Positions 16,318 through 22,530 of a stretch of 22,530 nucleotides of DNA are shown one piece after another. The stretch spans positions 1 through 22,530 of the forward strand of contig FR901960.1 of the NCBI GenBank assembly GCA_000438255.1, given 5' to 3'. Both the position numbers and the translations under genes were made by a program. The notes beneath the pieces were generated by a model, which searched no databases, was not told the DNA's origin, and saw only the letters and a list, made by a program, of their open reading frames with translations. This stretch comes from Clostridium sp. CAG:389. Lineage in GTDB: Bacteria; Bacillota; Clostridia; TANB77; CAG-508. Position 1 is the stretch's first letter. Each line of letters starts with the position of its first letter.

Positions 16318-16602
16318 ATGTATGTGATTTTGGTTTACGATATTAATTTGGAAAATAAAGAAGGACAAAAGGTTCTAAGAAAAGTATTTAAAATATGCAA
16401 AAAATATTTAGTACATATTCAGAATTCAGTGTTCGAAGGAGAATTGTTAGAATCGCAAGTAATAAAGTTGAAGTCGGAATTAAATAAATGTATTAGAACA
16501 GATAAAGATAGTGTCATTTTTTTTAAGAGTAGAAGTCAGAGATGGCTTGAAAAAGAATTTTGGGGTAAAGAGGAAGAAGATATAACAGATAATTTTTTAT
16601 AA
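16318..16602 (+). CDS. cas2: Cas2, integrase complex partner
   Basis: The start is ATG 16318, giving 94 residues and beginning with the family pattern MYVILVYDINLENKEGQKVL. Asp9 in the VYDI strand matches the conserved Asp of Cas2. The middle YLVHIQNSVFEGELLESQV is the usual second strand/helix, and FFKSRSQRWLEKEFWG lies near the end. It forms the bridging dimer of the Cas1-Cas2 integrase. The gene begins one base after the cas1 stop, with only a weak GGTGG as ribosome binding site, so translation is likely coupled. Its stop codon lies within a hairpin that starts the CRISPR leader. Confidence 0.95.
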   Translation: MYVILVYDINLENKEGQKVLRKVFKICKKYLVHIQNSVFEGELLESQVIKLKSELNKCIRTDKDSVIFFKSRSQRWLEKEFWGKEEEDITDNFL

Positions 16603-16781
16603 TTATCTGTCGATATGAATTGAGAATAAAACATATAGGTTATGACAGATAATGAAACTACTGAAAATAAGAGGTTTATAAGATTATTGTTTTTAACTTT
16701 TTGTTTTTTTTTATATTATAGGGCTAGATAGACAGATTTTATGATTAGATATTATTCATAGAGGGACTTAATTTTAGACCT
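16603..16781 (+). promoter_or_regulatory. CRISPR leader
   Basis: This 179-bp A/T-rich segment between cas2 and the first repeat is the expected leader, because the array degenerates at the far end. It contains a T-rich tract (about 16698-16712) and a weak promoter-like TATTAT near 16714-16719. It also holds copies of an ACAGATAAT-like motif: 16585-16593 (+, just inside cas2), 16602-16610 (-), 16645-16653 (+), and a partial GACAGAT at 16731. Copies 1 and 2 form a 10-bp hairpin with a 6-nt loop, and copies 2 and 3 form a competing 10-bp inverted repeat. Confidence 0.7.
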
Positions 16782-17525
16782 ATTGTTATTTAAATATATT
16801 AGAATGTAAATGTTTGTATCCCAGTCATGATAACATTTATCGCTTTAATTGTTATTTAAATATATTAGAATGTAAATGGACAAGAAACAACAGAAGTAAT
16901 AGTAAATAGATACGATTGTTATTTAAATATATTAGAATGTAAATTTATTCATCTTTATCACCTCGATTTATTTGTAAGAATTGTTATTTAAATATATTAG
17001 AATGTAAATGAATTTTTCAAATATCAAGGTTTAATTATATTTGATTGTTATTTAAATATATTAGAATGTAAATCATTTTGATGAATATTACTTAATAGAA
17101 GAATGTGATTGTTATTTAAATATATTAGAATGTAAATGGACAACATGAAGGTCGTTCAAGTGGTATAAGTCCCAAAGTCATTGTTATTTAAATATATTAG
17201 AATGTAAATTTTTTAAGTGATGTTCAATTTTCATTAGAAAAGGACATTGTTATTTAAATATATTAGAATGTAAATTTTCTAGGTGAAGATGAAGTGGTAC
17301 ATTATTCATTAATTGTTATTTAAATATATTAGAATGTAAATGGACAAGAAACAACAGAAGTAATAGTAAATAGATACGATTGTTATTTAAATATATTAGA
17401 ATGTAAATGAGTTATAAAGTCAAAAGAAATATCTGTATAAACAATTGTTATTTAAATATATTAGAATATAAATGATTATTATTTAAAAGGAAAAGATGCT
17501 GAATTTGATTGTTATTTTATTAGAA
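16782..17525 (+). CRISPR. Type I-B CRISPR array: 11 intact 30-nt repeats, one degenerate terminal repeat, 11 spacers
   Basis: The repeat is 30 nt, starting ATTGTTATTT and ending AGAATGTAAAT. Repeats begin at 16782, 16848, 16915, 16980, 17044, 17108, 17180, 17246, 17312, 17379 and 17444. The first ten are identical; the eleventh has one change (GAATGT to GAATAT). The twelfth (17508-17525) is truncated, lacking five central bases and the normal 3' end. Spacer lengths are 36, 37, 35, 34, 34, 42, 36, 36, 37, 35 and 34 nt. Decay at the right end and cas2 on the left show that the leader is on the left and the array is read on +. Spacers 2 (16878-16914) and 9 (17342-17378) are identical. The GAATGTAAAT end matches C. 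difficile I-B repeats and predicts the crRNA handle ATGTAAAT. Confidence 0.98.
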
Positions 17526-17571
17526 CATCAAAACAATATAAAATAAAAAAACATAAACAATCCACATATTG

Positions 17572-17580
17572 TGATATAAT
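17572..17580 (+). promoter_or_regulatory. Extended -10 promoter of the bile salt hydrolase gene
   Basis: TGATATAAT at 17572-17580 is a perfect extended -10 element, about 40 bp before the start codon and 46 bp after the degenerate CRISPR repeat. No good -35 is present. I see no terminator between the array and this promoter. Confidence 0.55.
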
Positions 17581-17621
17581 AGTGGAAAACTAAAAGAAAA
17601 AACAAAAAAGGAGGAAAAACA

Positions 17622-18596
17622 ATGTGCACAGCAGCAACATACAAAACAAAAGACTTCTATATAGGAAGAACACTAGACTATGAAATCTCATACGGAGACG
17701 AAATAACAATAACACCAAGAAACTACGAATTCAAATTCAAAGAAAAAGAACCAATAAAAACCCACAACGCAATAATAGGAATGGCATATGTAGTAGAAAA
17801 CTACCCACTATACTATGACGCAATAAACGAAAAAGGACTAGGAATAGCAGGACTAAACTTTGTAGGAAACACACACTACAACGAAAAACAAGAAGGAAAA
17901 GACAACATAACACAATACGAATTCATACCATGGATACTAAGTCAATGTTCAACAGTAAAAGAAGCAAAAAAACTAATAGAAAAAATAAACTTTTTAAACA
18001 AACCATTTAATGACCAATTACCACTAGCACAGCTACACTGGATAATCGCAGACAGTACAGAAGCAATAACCGTAGAAGCAGTAAAAGAAGGAATAAAGAT
18101 ATATCAAAACCCAGTAGGAATATTAACAAACAACCCACCATTTGATAAGCAAATGTTTGCACTAAATAATTATATGAATTTATCAGCAAAATCGCCAGAA
18201 AACAAATTTGCAAAAAATTTGAATTTAGAAAGATATAGTAGAGGAATGGGAGCAATAGGACTTCCAGGAGACTTATCATCACAATCAAGATTTGTAAGAG
18301 CAAGCTTTGTTAAAATGAACTCAATTTCAAAAGATACTGAAAAAGAAAGTGTCAGTCAATTTTTTCATATACTCAACTCTGTTGACCAGCAAAGAGGATG
18401 CTGTGAATTAGAAGATGGAAAATATGAAATAACAATTTACACATCTTGCTGTAATGCAAGCAAAGGAATCTATTACTATACAACATACGATAATCATCAG
18501 ATTACAGCAGTAGATATGCATAAAGAAAACTTAGATAATAAAGAACTTATCAGATATCCATTAATAAAAGAAGAACAAATAAAAATGCAAAATTAA
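17622..18596 (+). CDS. bsh: Bile salt hydrolase (choloylglycine hydrolase family)
   Basis: The 324-residue Ntn hydrolase removes glycine or taurine from conjugated bile salts in the cytoplasm. After loss of the initiator Met, Cys2 becomes the N-terminal nucleophile (MCTAATYK). Arg16 and Asp19 in GRTLDYE, Asn in GILTNNPPFDKQM (about 173-174) and Arg225-region residues in LSSQSRFVRASF match the family's catalytic and oxyanion positions. GLGIAGLNFVGN (72-83) resembles the bile salt hydrolase branch more than penicillin V acylases, though the two cannot be fully separated by eye. The ATG has AAGGAGGAAAAAC upstream. The first half uses A/C-ending codons and the second half more T-ending ones. It suggests an intestinal habitat. 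Confidence 0.9.
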   Translation: MCTAATYKTKDFYIGRTLDYEISYGDEITITPRNYEFKFKEKEPIKTHNAIIGMAYVVENYPLYYDAINEKGLGIAGLNFVGNTHYNEKQEGKDNITQYEFIPWILSQCSTVKEAKKLIEKINFLNKPFNDQLPLAQLHWIIADSTEAITVEAVKEGIKIYQNPVGILTNNPPFDKQMFALNNYMNLSAKSPENKFAKNLNLERYSRGMGAIGLPGDLSSQSRFVRASFVKMNSISKDTEKESVSQFFHILNSVDQQRGCCELEDGKYEITIYTSCCNASKGIYYYTTYDNHQITAVDMHKENLDNKELIRYPLIKEEQIKMQN

Positions 18597-18684
18597 ATTT
18601 TAATATAGACGAGAAAAAATAAGTTATCTAAACTAAATTGCCAAATTGTAACAAGACATAAAATTGTATAACAATATAAAAAGA

Positions 18685-18714
18685 AAAGGAGCCGTCACAC
18701 AAGACGGCTCCTTT
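18685..18714. terminator. Bidirectional intrinsic terminator
   Basis: AAAGGAGCCGTC (18685-18696) pairs perfectly with GACGGCTCCTTT (18703-18714) around a 6-nt loop. This gives a GC-rich 12-bp stem flanked by A-rich sequence on the left and TTT on the right. It lies between the convergent bile salt hydrolase and GH13 genes and should stop both transcripts. Confidence 0.85.
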
Positions 18715-18726
18715 AAAAGCGCAAAA

Positions 18727-20592
18727 TTAAACAGATGACAATAACACTAATGCTCCAAAACAATCCAATTCTTGTAAAGTAGAATTTCCAATAGAAAACA
18801 AAATGCTAATATTACGCAAATTGGAAGAAAAATCAGAAATATCTACTGCGAAATCAGCACGATTAACCATAATCAGCAAACTTTTATCATCAAAATCACG
18901 AGTAAATATACACAACTCATTGTTGATTTTGACAATATTAAAATTTGCGATAGAAAGAAAATCTGCAAAGGAGTTTCTTAATTTCCCCAAATTCTTGAAA
19001 AAATGAAGAAACTTTTTATCAATCCGGTTCCAAGGAAAACACTTTCTACAAAATGGATCCTTTTGACCAGAAAGACCAATTTCATCCCCGTAAAATATAG
19101 AAGGAACACCAGGTAAAAAATATAAAATTAGATAACTAATCATAGCCCGAGCTCTTCCTAATCTATATTCCTGAGGAGACAATGTATCATTTTCAAATTG
19201 CCAGTTTTTATCATGGTCATCGACCTCTTTGCCTGCAAGCTTTGTAATCATACGAACAGAATCATGAGTCGATAATAGATTCATAAGACTATATGCAATT
19301 TCATGAGGATAATCCTCAATGTACACAGAGATTAAAGTTCTCCATAAATTGCTAGACCAAAGATCACCATATCTGACATAAGCTAATATAGCATCTTTTA
19401 CAGGATAATTCATAACAGATGTTAATTCATTTCCTAAAAAATATTCCATTCTATGACCGTAATTACATTTGTTACTGGCATTATCCCATACTTCTCCAAT
19501 AATAATGATCTTATCACAAAATCTTTTTGATGATTCACAAATCCTATTTAACGTAGAATTATCTAGCTCATCGGCAACATCAAGTCGTAAACCGTCAAAA
19601 CCTAACCGAAACCAAATGTCAAGAACACCACCACTGTTAAAAAAGTAATTAATATAACCTTCACTTTGTTGGTTTAACTTTGGCAAAGTTTCAAATCCCC
19701 ACCAAGATTCATAATGAATGCCATCTGGCCAGAAATAGTACCAGTTCCTATAAGGACTATCTGTACTATTGAAAGCACCATTCACAGGATAGCGATTATT
19801 TTTATTAAAATAAATGCTATCAGAACCTGTATGATTCAAAACCGTGTCTAAAATTACTATCATGCCCAAGGAATGAGCCTTAGACAGCAGTTCTTTTACA
19901 TCATCAAGATTCCCAAGAACAGGGTCTACCTTTGTATAATCAGAGGTGTCATAACGATGATTACTCTGAGATTCCCATATAGGATTCAAATAAATAACTG
20001 AAACACTTAGACTTTTTAAATAATCTAATTTTTCAGTAATTCCACGTAAATCTCCACCAAAGAAATCAGAACAGATTTTGTCATCTGTGTAAAAAGGCAA
20101 TTCACCCCATTTTCGATAAGTCCTATCATTAGGTAAATTTGTTGTTTTACCACTTCTGTAAAATCTATCAGGAAAAATTTGATACATTATACCTTTGTTC
20201 ATATTTGGATGTGTTTTGACTGGTGTATAAACGGTAAGTTGCCAGTTACAACCTGAATTATCAGTGCTTATAAAAGCTTCCCATGAATCATAACATTTTT
20301 TCAGATATTTCCGAGAACCATATGATTCAAATACGAAATAATACTCGTAGATATTTATTTCCAAATTTGAAATATCCACTTTAAAATAATCGTAGTTTTC
20401 ATCGGAATATTCAAAATTCAGGCCAAACTCTAGTGAATTGTAAGCCTGTTGAAAGCCAAAGAAAACAAGTTTAACATTGTACGGCTGAATATCTTTCCGC
20501 AATTTTACCCGAAAAGTAAGTCCTTCTCCTTCCTTGATTGGTCCAGAGCGGGACTTAAAATAAGTGTCCAAACTGTTAAAAATTGTACTCAT
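18727..20592 (-). CDS. GH13 alpha-glucosidase/neopullulanase-like enzyme (cytoplasmic)
   Basis: The start is the ATG at 20592, nine bases after AAGGAG; a TTG at 20601 is less likely. The 621-residue protein hydrolyses alpha-glucosidic bonds in maltodextrins or pullulan-type oligosaccharides. An N-terminal beta-sandwich (about 1-115, CBM34-like in position) precedes the barrel, which starts at GIMYQIFPDRFY. The four GH13 regions are present: DTVLNH (249-254), GLRLDVADE with nucleophile Asp338, GEVW with acid/base Glu367, and STHDS with Asp444. HRYDTSDYTKVDPVLG and WWGFETLPKLN are typical of Clostridia GH13 enzymes of this size. No signal peptide is seen, so substrates must be imported. GC content is visibly higher than in neighbouring genes, which suggests horizontal origin. 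Exact specificity cannot be read. Confidence 0.88.
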   Translation of the reverse strand: MSTIFNSLDTYFKSRSGPIKEGEGLTFRVKLRKDIQPYNVKLVFFGFQQAYNSLEFGLNFEYSDENYDYFKVDISNLEINIYEYYFVFESYGSRKYLKKCYDSWEAFISTDNSGCNWQLTVYTPVKTHPNMNKGIMYQIFPDRFYRSGKTTNLPNDRTYRKWGELPFYTDDKICSDFFGGDLRGITEKLDYLKSLSVSVIYLNPIWESQSNHRYDTSDYTKVDPVLGNLDDVKELLSKAHSLGMIVILDTVLNHTGSDSIYFNKNNRYPVNGAFNSTDSPYRNWYYFWPDGIHYESWWGFETLPKLNQQSEGYINYFFNSGGVLDIWFRLGFDGLRLDVADELDNSTLNRICESSKRFCDKIIIIGEVWDNASNKCNYGHRMEYFLGNELTSVMNYPVKDAILAYVRYGDLWSSNLWRTLISVYIEDYPHEIAYSLMNLLSTHDSVRMITKLAGKEVDDHDKNWQFENDTLSPQEYRLGRARAMISYLILYFLPGVPSIFYGDEIGLSGQKDPFCRKCFPWNRIDKKFLHFFKNLGKLRNSFADFLSIANFNIVKINNELCIFTRDFDDKSLLIMVNRADFAVDISDFSSNLRNISILFSIGNSTLQELDCFGALVLLSSV

Positions 20593-20644
20593 AATAATCA
20601 ACTCCTTAATAAATAATATAGTTGTTAATAGTTCTAATGACTAT

Positions 20645-20673
20645 AAAATAACATTTTTGTATAGACATGTCAA
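20645..20673 (-). promoter_or_regulatory. Promoter of the GH13 gene
   Basis: On the minus strand a perfect TTGACA (20673-20668) is followed after 17 bp by TATTTT (20650-20645). The predicted leader is about 45 nt to the ATG at 20592. No catabolite or MalR-type operator was recognised with confidence. Confidence 0.6.
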
Positions 20674-20690
20674 TTAAAAAAATAAAATAA

Positions 20691-20719
20691 TTAACATTTT
20701 AATAAAAGAATGATATAAT
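20691..20719 (+). promoter_or_regulatory. Promoter of the YfcE-like phosphodiesterase gene
   Basis: TTAACA (20691-20696), a 17-bp spacer and TATAAT (20714-20719), with TGA before it, form a near-consensus extended -10 promoter. Transcription would start near 20726, at the ribosome binding site AGGAGG (20727-20732), so the leader would be very short. Confidence 0.65.
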
Positions 20720-20738
20720 ATAACTTAGGAGGATGAAA

Positions 20739-21275
20739 ATGAAAGTTTTAGTAATATCAGATATCCACGGCTCAGGATATTATGCCGAAAAAATAAAAGA
20801 AATAAATGAAAAAGAAAAACCAGAAAAAATAATATTGTTAGGAGATTTATATTATCATGGACCAAGAAATAATTTAAGTCAAGAATATAATCCAATGAAA
20901 GTAGCAGAAATATTAAACTCCTTAAAAGACAAATTATTGGTAGTAAAGGGAAATTGTGATGCAGAAGTTGATGAAATGATATCAGAGTTTGAATTTAAAG
21001 ATCATATATTGATGGAAATAAACGGAAAAAAATTCTATTTTACACATGGACATAAATACAATATAGAACAAATTCCATATGAAGACTTTGAAATAATGAT
21101 ATATGGACACATTCACCAAGGATTTATTCAACAAAAAGAAGGGTATATTTTTGCAAATCCAGGTTCAATATCACTTCCAAAATGCAATACAGAACATAGT
21201 TATATAATATTAGAAGATAATAAAATAATTTTAAAAAATGTAGACGGAAAAGTTATACAAGAATACGAATATTAA
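20739..21275 (+). CDS. yfcE: YfcE-family metallophosphoesterase
   Basis: The ATG at 20739 is chosen because AGGAGG ends six bases upstream; the ATG at 20733 touches the ribosome binding site. The 178-residue protein has the complete calcineurin-like metal site: SDIHGS (Asp8, His10), LLGDLYYHG, VKGNCDAE, FTHGH and IYGHIHQG, followed by NPGSISLPK. E. coli YfcE is a manganese-dependent phosphodiesterase with activity on phosphodiester model substrates; the physiological substrate is unclear. It is cytoplasmic and of normal length for the family. It is transcribed divergently from the GH13 gene and convergently with the radical SAM gene. Confidence 0.9.
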   Translation: MKVLVISDIHGSGYYAEKIKEINEKEKPEKIILLGDLYYHGPRNNLSQEYNPMKVAEILNSLKDKLLVVKGNCDAEVDEMISEFEFKDHILMEINGKKFYFTHGHKYNIEQIPYEDFEIMIYGHIHQGFIQQKEGYIFANPGSISLPKCNTEHSYIILEDNKIILKNVDGKVIQEYEY

Positions 21276-21357
21276 TTTTTAACCAATTTAAGAACGTACA
21301 CATAGTTAACTTGATTTTCAACAAATTTAACAATATCCAAAATGGTTTAAGAGTTCA

Positions 21358-21389
21358 TGGCAAGGAAACTAAAAATATTTTCCTTGCCA
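21358..21389. terminator. Hairpin between the convergent phosphodiesterase and radical SAM genes
   Basis: TGGCAAGGAAA (21358-21368) and TTTCCTTGCCA (21379-21389) form a perfect 11-bp stem with a 10-nt loop. The stop codon of the minus-strand radical SAM gene lies in the loop, so the last codons of that gene form one arm. No long T run follows on either strand, so termination is plausible but not certain. Confidence 0.45.
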
Positions 21390-22295
21390 CAAATCTTGTT
21401 CTTTAAAAATTTTTTCAAAACCATTTAAAACCCATTTTTTATGTAAGTTCCATTCAGGAGCAACAAGTAAATCTTTCGGAGAATCACCTGAAATTCTATG
21501 AATAATAACATTAGGAGAAATATGTGTAATAACATATGTAAGAGCATCTAAATAATAATCCAAAGAAATAGGCTCATAATCACCAGAAAAATACATATTA
21601 GCAAGAACGGTATTTTGTACAATATAAGTTGAGTGTATTTTCAAACCTTGTATATTATGCTGGTTAATAAATTTAACAGTGTTTTTTAAGTCTTCAAAAT
21701 TTTCACCAGGTAAGCCAATCATAATATGAGTTACAACATCAATTTCAGCTTCATTTAATAATTTAACAGCTTCTGTGAATTGAACACTTGAATAGCCACG
21801 ATTTATTAAACTACCAGTAACATCATTAGCGGTTTGCAAACCGAGTTCAACGCATACATAATATTTATCTGTATATGATTTTAATAAATTTATAACATCA
21901 TTATTTATACAATCAGGTCTTGTTGCAATTTCTAAGCCAACAATTCTGTCATCGATTAATGCAGCATCATATTTAGCTTTCAGCATATCCAAAGTGTCAT
22001 ATGTGTTAGTGAAATTTTGGAAATATGCAATAAATTTATTGGCACGTTCACTTCTATAACTGTTAAAATAATTTTTTATTTGATTACTTATTTTTTCAGT
22101 TATAGTGTGACCAGATCCACATCTAATTAATTCACCAGAGCCTTTTTCACTACAAAATATGCAACCTTTTGTTGATATCTTTCCATCTCTATTAGGACAA
22201 GTGAATCCTCCATCTATACATATTTTAAGAGTTCTTTCACCAAATTTTTCTTTTAAATATTTGTTTAAGTGTTTATATCTTTCTTTTTCTTCCAT
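21369..22295 (-). CDS. Radical SAM protein, YhcC/TIGR01212 family
   Basis: The 308-residue cytoplasmic protein has the radical SAM 4Fe-4S cysteines in the spaced arrangement of this family: Cys33 in GGFTCPNRDG and Cys45/Cys48 in GCIFC. IAYFQNFTNTYD, GLEIATRPDC, YVCVELGLQTAND and HIMIGLPGENFEDL are further family blocks. The SAM-derived radical chemistry is certain in outline, but the substrate of this family is not established to my knowledge; an RNA modification role is often assumed. The ATG at 22295 has no Shine-Dalgarno sequence, and the promoter is so close that the leader would be only a few nucleotides. The protein N-terminus aligns well with known relatives, so this start is still preferred. 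Confidence 0.9.
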   Translation of the reverse strand: MEEKERYKHLNKYLKEKFGERTLKICIDGGFTCPNRDGKISTKGCIFCSEKGSGELIRCGSGHTITEKISNQIKNYFNSYRSERANKFIAYFQNFTNTYDTLDMLKAKYDAALIDDRIVGLEIATRPDCINNDVINLLKSYTDKYYVCVELGLQTANDVTGSLINRGYSSVQFTEAVKLLNEAEIDVVTHIMIGLPGENFEDLKNTVKFINQHNIQGLKIHSTYIVQNTVLANMYFSGDYEPISLDYYLDALTYVITHISPNVIIHRISGDSPKDLLVAPEWNLHKKWVLNGFEKIFKEQDLWQGKYF

Positions 22296-22304
22296 AATGT
22301 AAAT

Positions 22305-22333
22305 AGTATAGCAAAAAAGTATAATAAAGGCAA
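22305..22333 (-). promoter_or_regulatory. Promoter of the radical SAM gene
   Basis: On the minus strand TTGCCT (22333-22328), a 17-bp spacer and TATACT (22310-22305), with TGC before the -10, form an extended -10 promoter. Transcription would begin about three bases before the ATG. Confidence 0.5.
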
Positions 22334-22387
22334 TATTATTAAATGAAAAACAAATTATAAGAAAAAACTTTCAAAATTTCAAAAAAG

Positions 22388-22396
22388 TGGTATAAT
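22388..22396 (+). promoter_or_regulatory. Extended -10 promoter of the right-edge gene
   Basis: TGGTATAAT at 22388-22396 is a perfect extended -10 element. The -35 region (CTTTCA near 22368) is poor. It would give a leader of about 70 nt before the ATG at 22475. Confidence 0.5.
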
Positions 22397-22474
22397 ACAA
22401 CCATAAAAAATATAACTAAACGATAGCTCCTATTAAAAAAGCAAAGTAATAAAATAAAAAGGAAAGTGATACAA

Positions 22475-22530
22475 ATGATACAACTATTTGAAATCAAGAA
22501 AAAAGTGAAGCAAATGAAAAACACAGATAA
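22475..22530 (+). CDS. Unidentified gene, 3' truncated by window edge
   Basis: An ATG at 22475 opens a frame that runs off the right edge after 18 codons (MIQLFEIKKKVKQMKNTD). GGAAAGTG lies about seven bases upstream and a good extended -10 promoter about 80 bp upstream, so the start is credible. Too little sequence is present to name a family; it begins as a basic, helical segment. Confidence 0.5.
   Translation, partial: MIQLFEIKKKVKQMKNTD

Noticed and set aside
22339..22524. Minus-strand open frame of 61 codons at the right edge
   Set aside because: No ribosome binding site; it is antisense to a better-supported promoter and start codon, and its product is low-complexity hydrophobic.

Overview
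The window is about 25-30% GC by eye. Its genes start with strong AGGAGG-type ribosome binding sites and use the standard code. It carries a bile salt hydrolase, a type I-B CRISPR repeat ending like those of Clostridioides difficile, and a Lachnospiraceae-like GH13 enzyme. Together these suggest a gut-associated member of the Clostridia (Bacillota). This is inference; no rRNA or other phylogenetic marker is present.

Region 1 (1-7450) is a defence island on the + strand. It holds a truncated unknown gene, an ASCH-domain protein, a C5 cytosine methyltransferase, a small XRE (controller-type) regulator, a Bsp6I-like restriction endonuclease, an unassigned protein with a PD-(D/E)XK-like core, an SF1 helicase with a degenerate NERD-like N-terminus, and an overlapping DUF2290-like gene. 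The methyltransferase and regulator promoters share AATGCAA/TTGCATT inverted repeats, which I read as a C-protein operator. The helicase/DUF2290-like pair, perhaps with the upstream nuclease-like gene, is the best candidate here for an undescribed defence system.

Region 2 (7457-8289) has a small minus-strand hypothetical gene and a strikingly A/C-rich, gene-free stretch.

Region 3 (8290-17525) is a complete type I-B (Tneap/Cst-type) CRISPR-Cas locus: cas6, cas8b (cst1, CXXC-CXXC), cas7 (cst2), cas5, cas3 (HD plus helicase), cas4, cas1, cas2, a leader, and an array of 11 intact 30-nt repeats plus a degenerate terminal repeat. Cas6 and Cas8b/Cas7/Cas5 make the crRNA-guided complex, Cas3 destroys the target, and Cas4/1/2 acquire spacers. 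One spacer occurs twice (spacers 2 and 9). The leader contains repeated ACAGATAAT motifs able to form alternative hairpins.

Region 4 (17526-22530) looks like housekeeping or gut-adaptation DNA. It holds a bile salt hydrolase just after the array, a convergent cytoplasmic GH13 glucosidase with visibly higher GC than its neighbours, a YfcE-type phosphodiesterase, a radical SAM protein of the YhcC/TIGR01212 family with an almost leaderless promoter arrangement, and the first codons of an unidentified gene.
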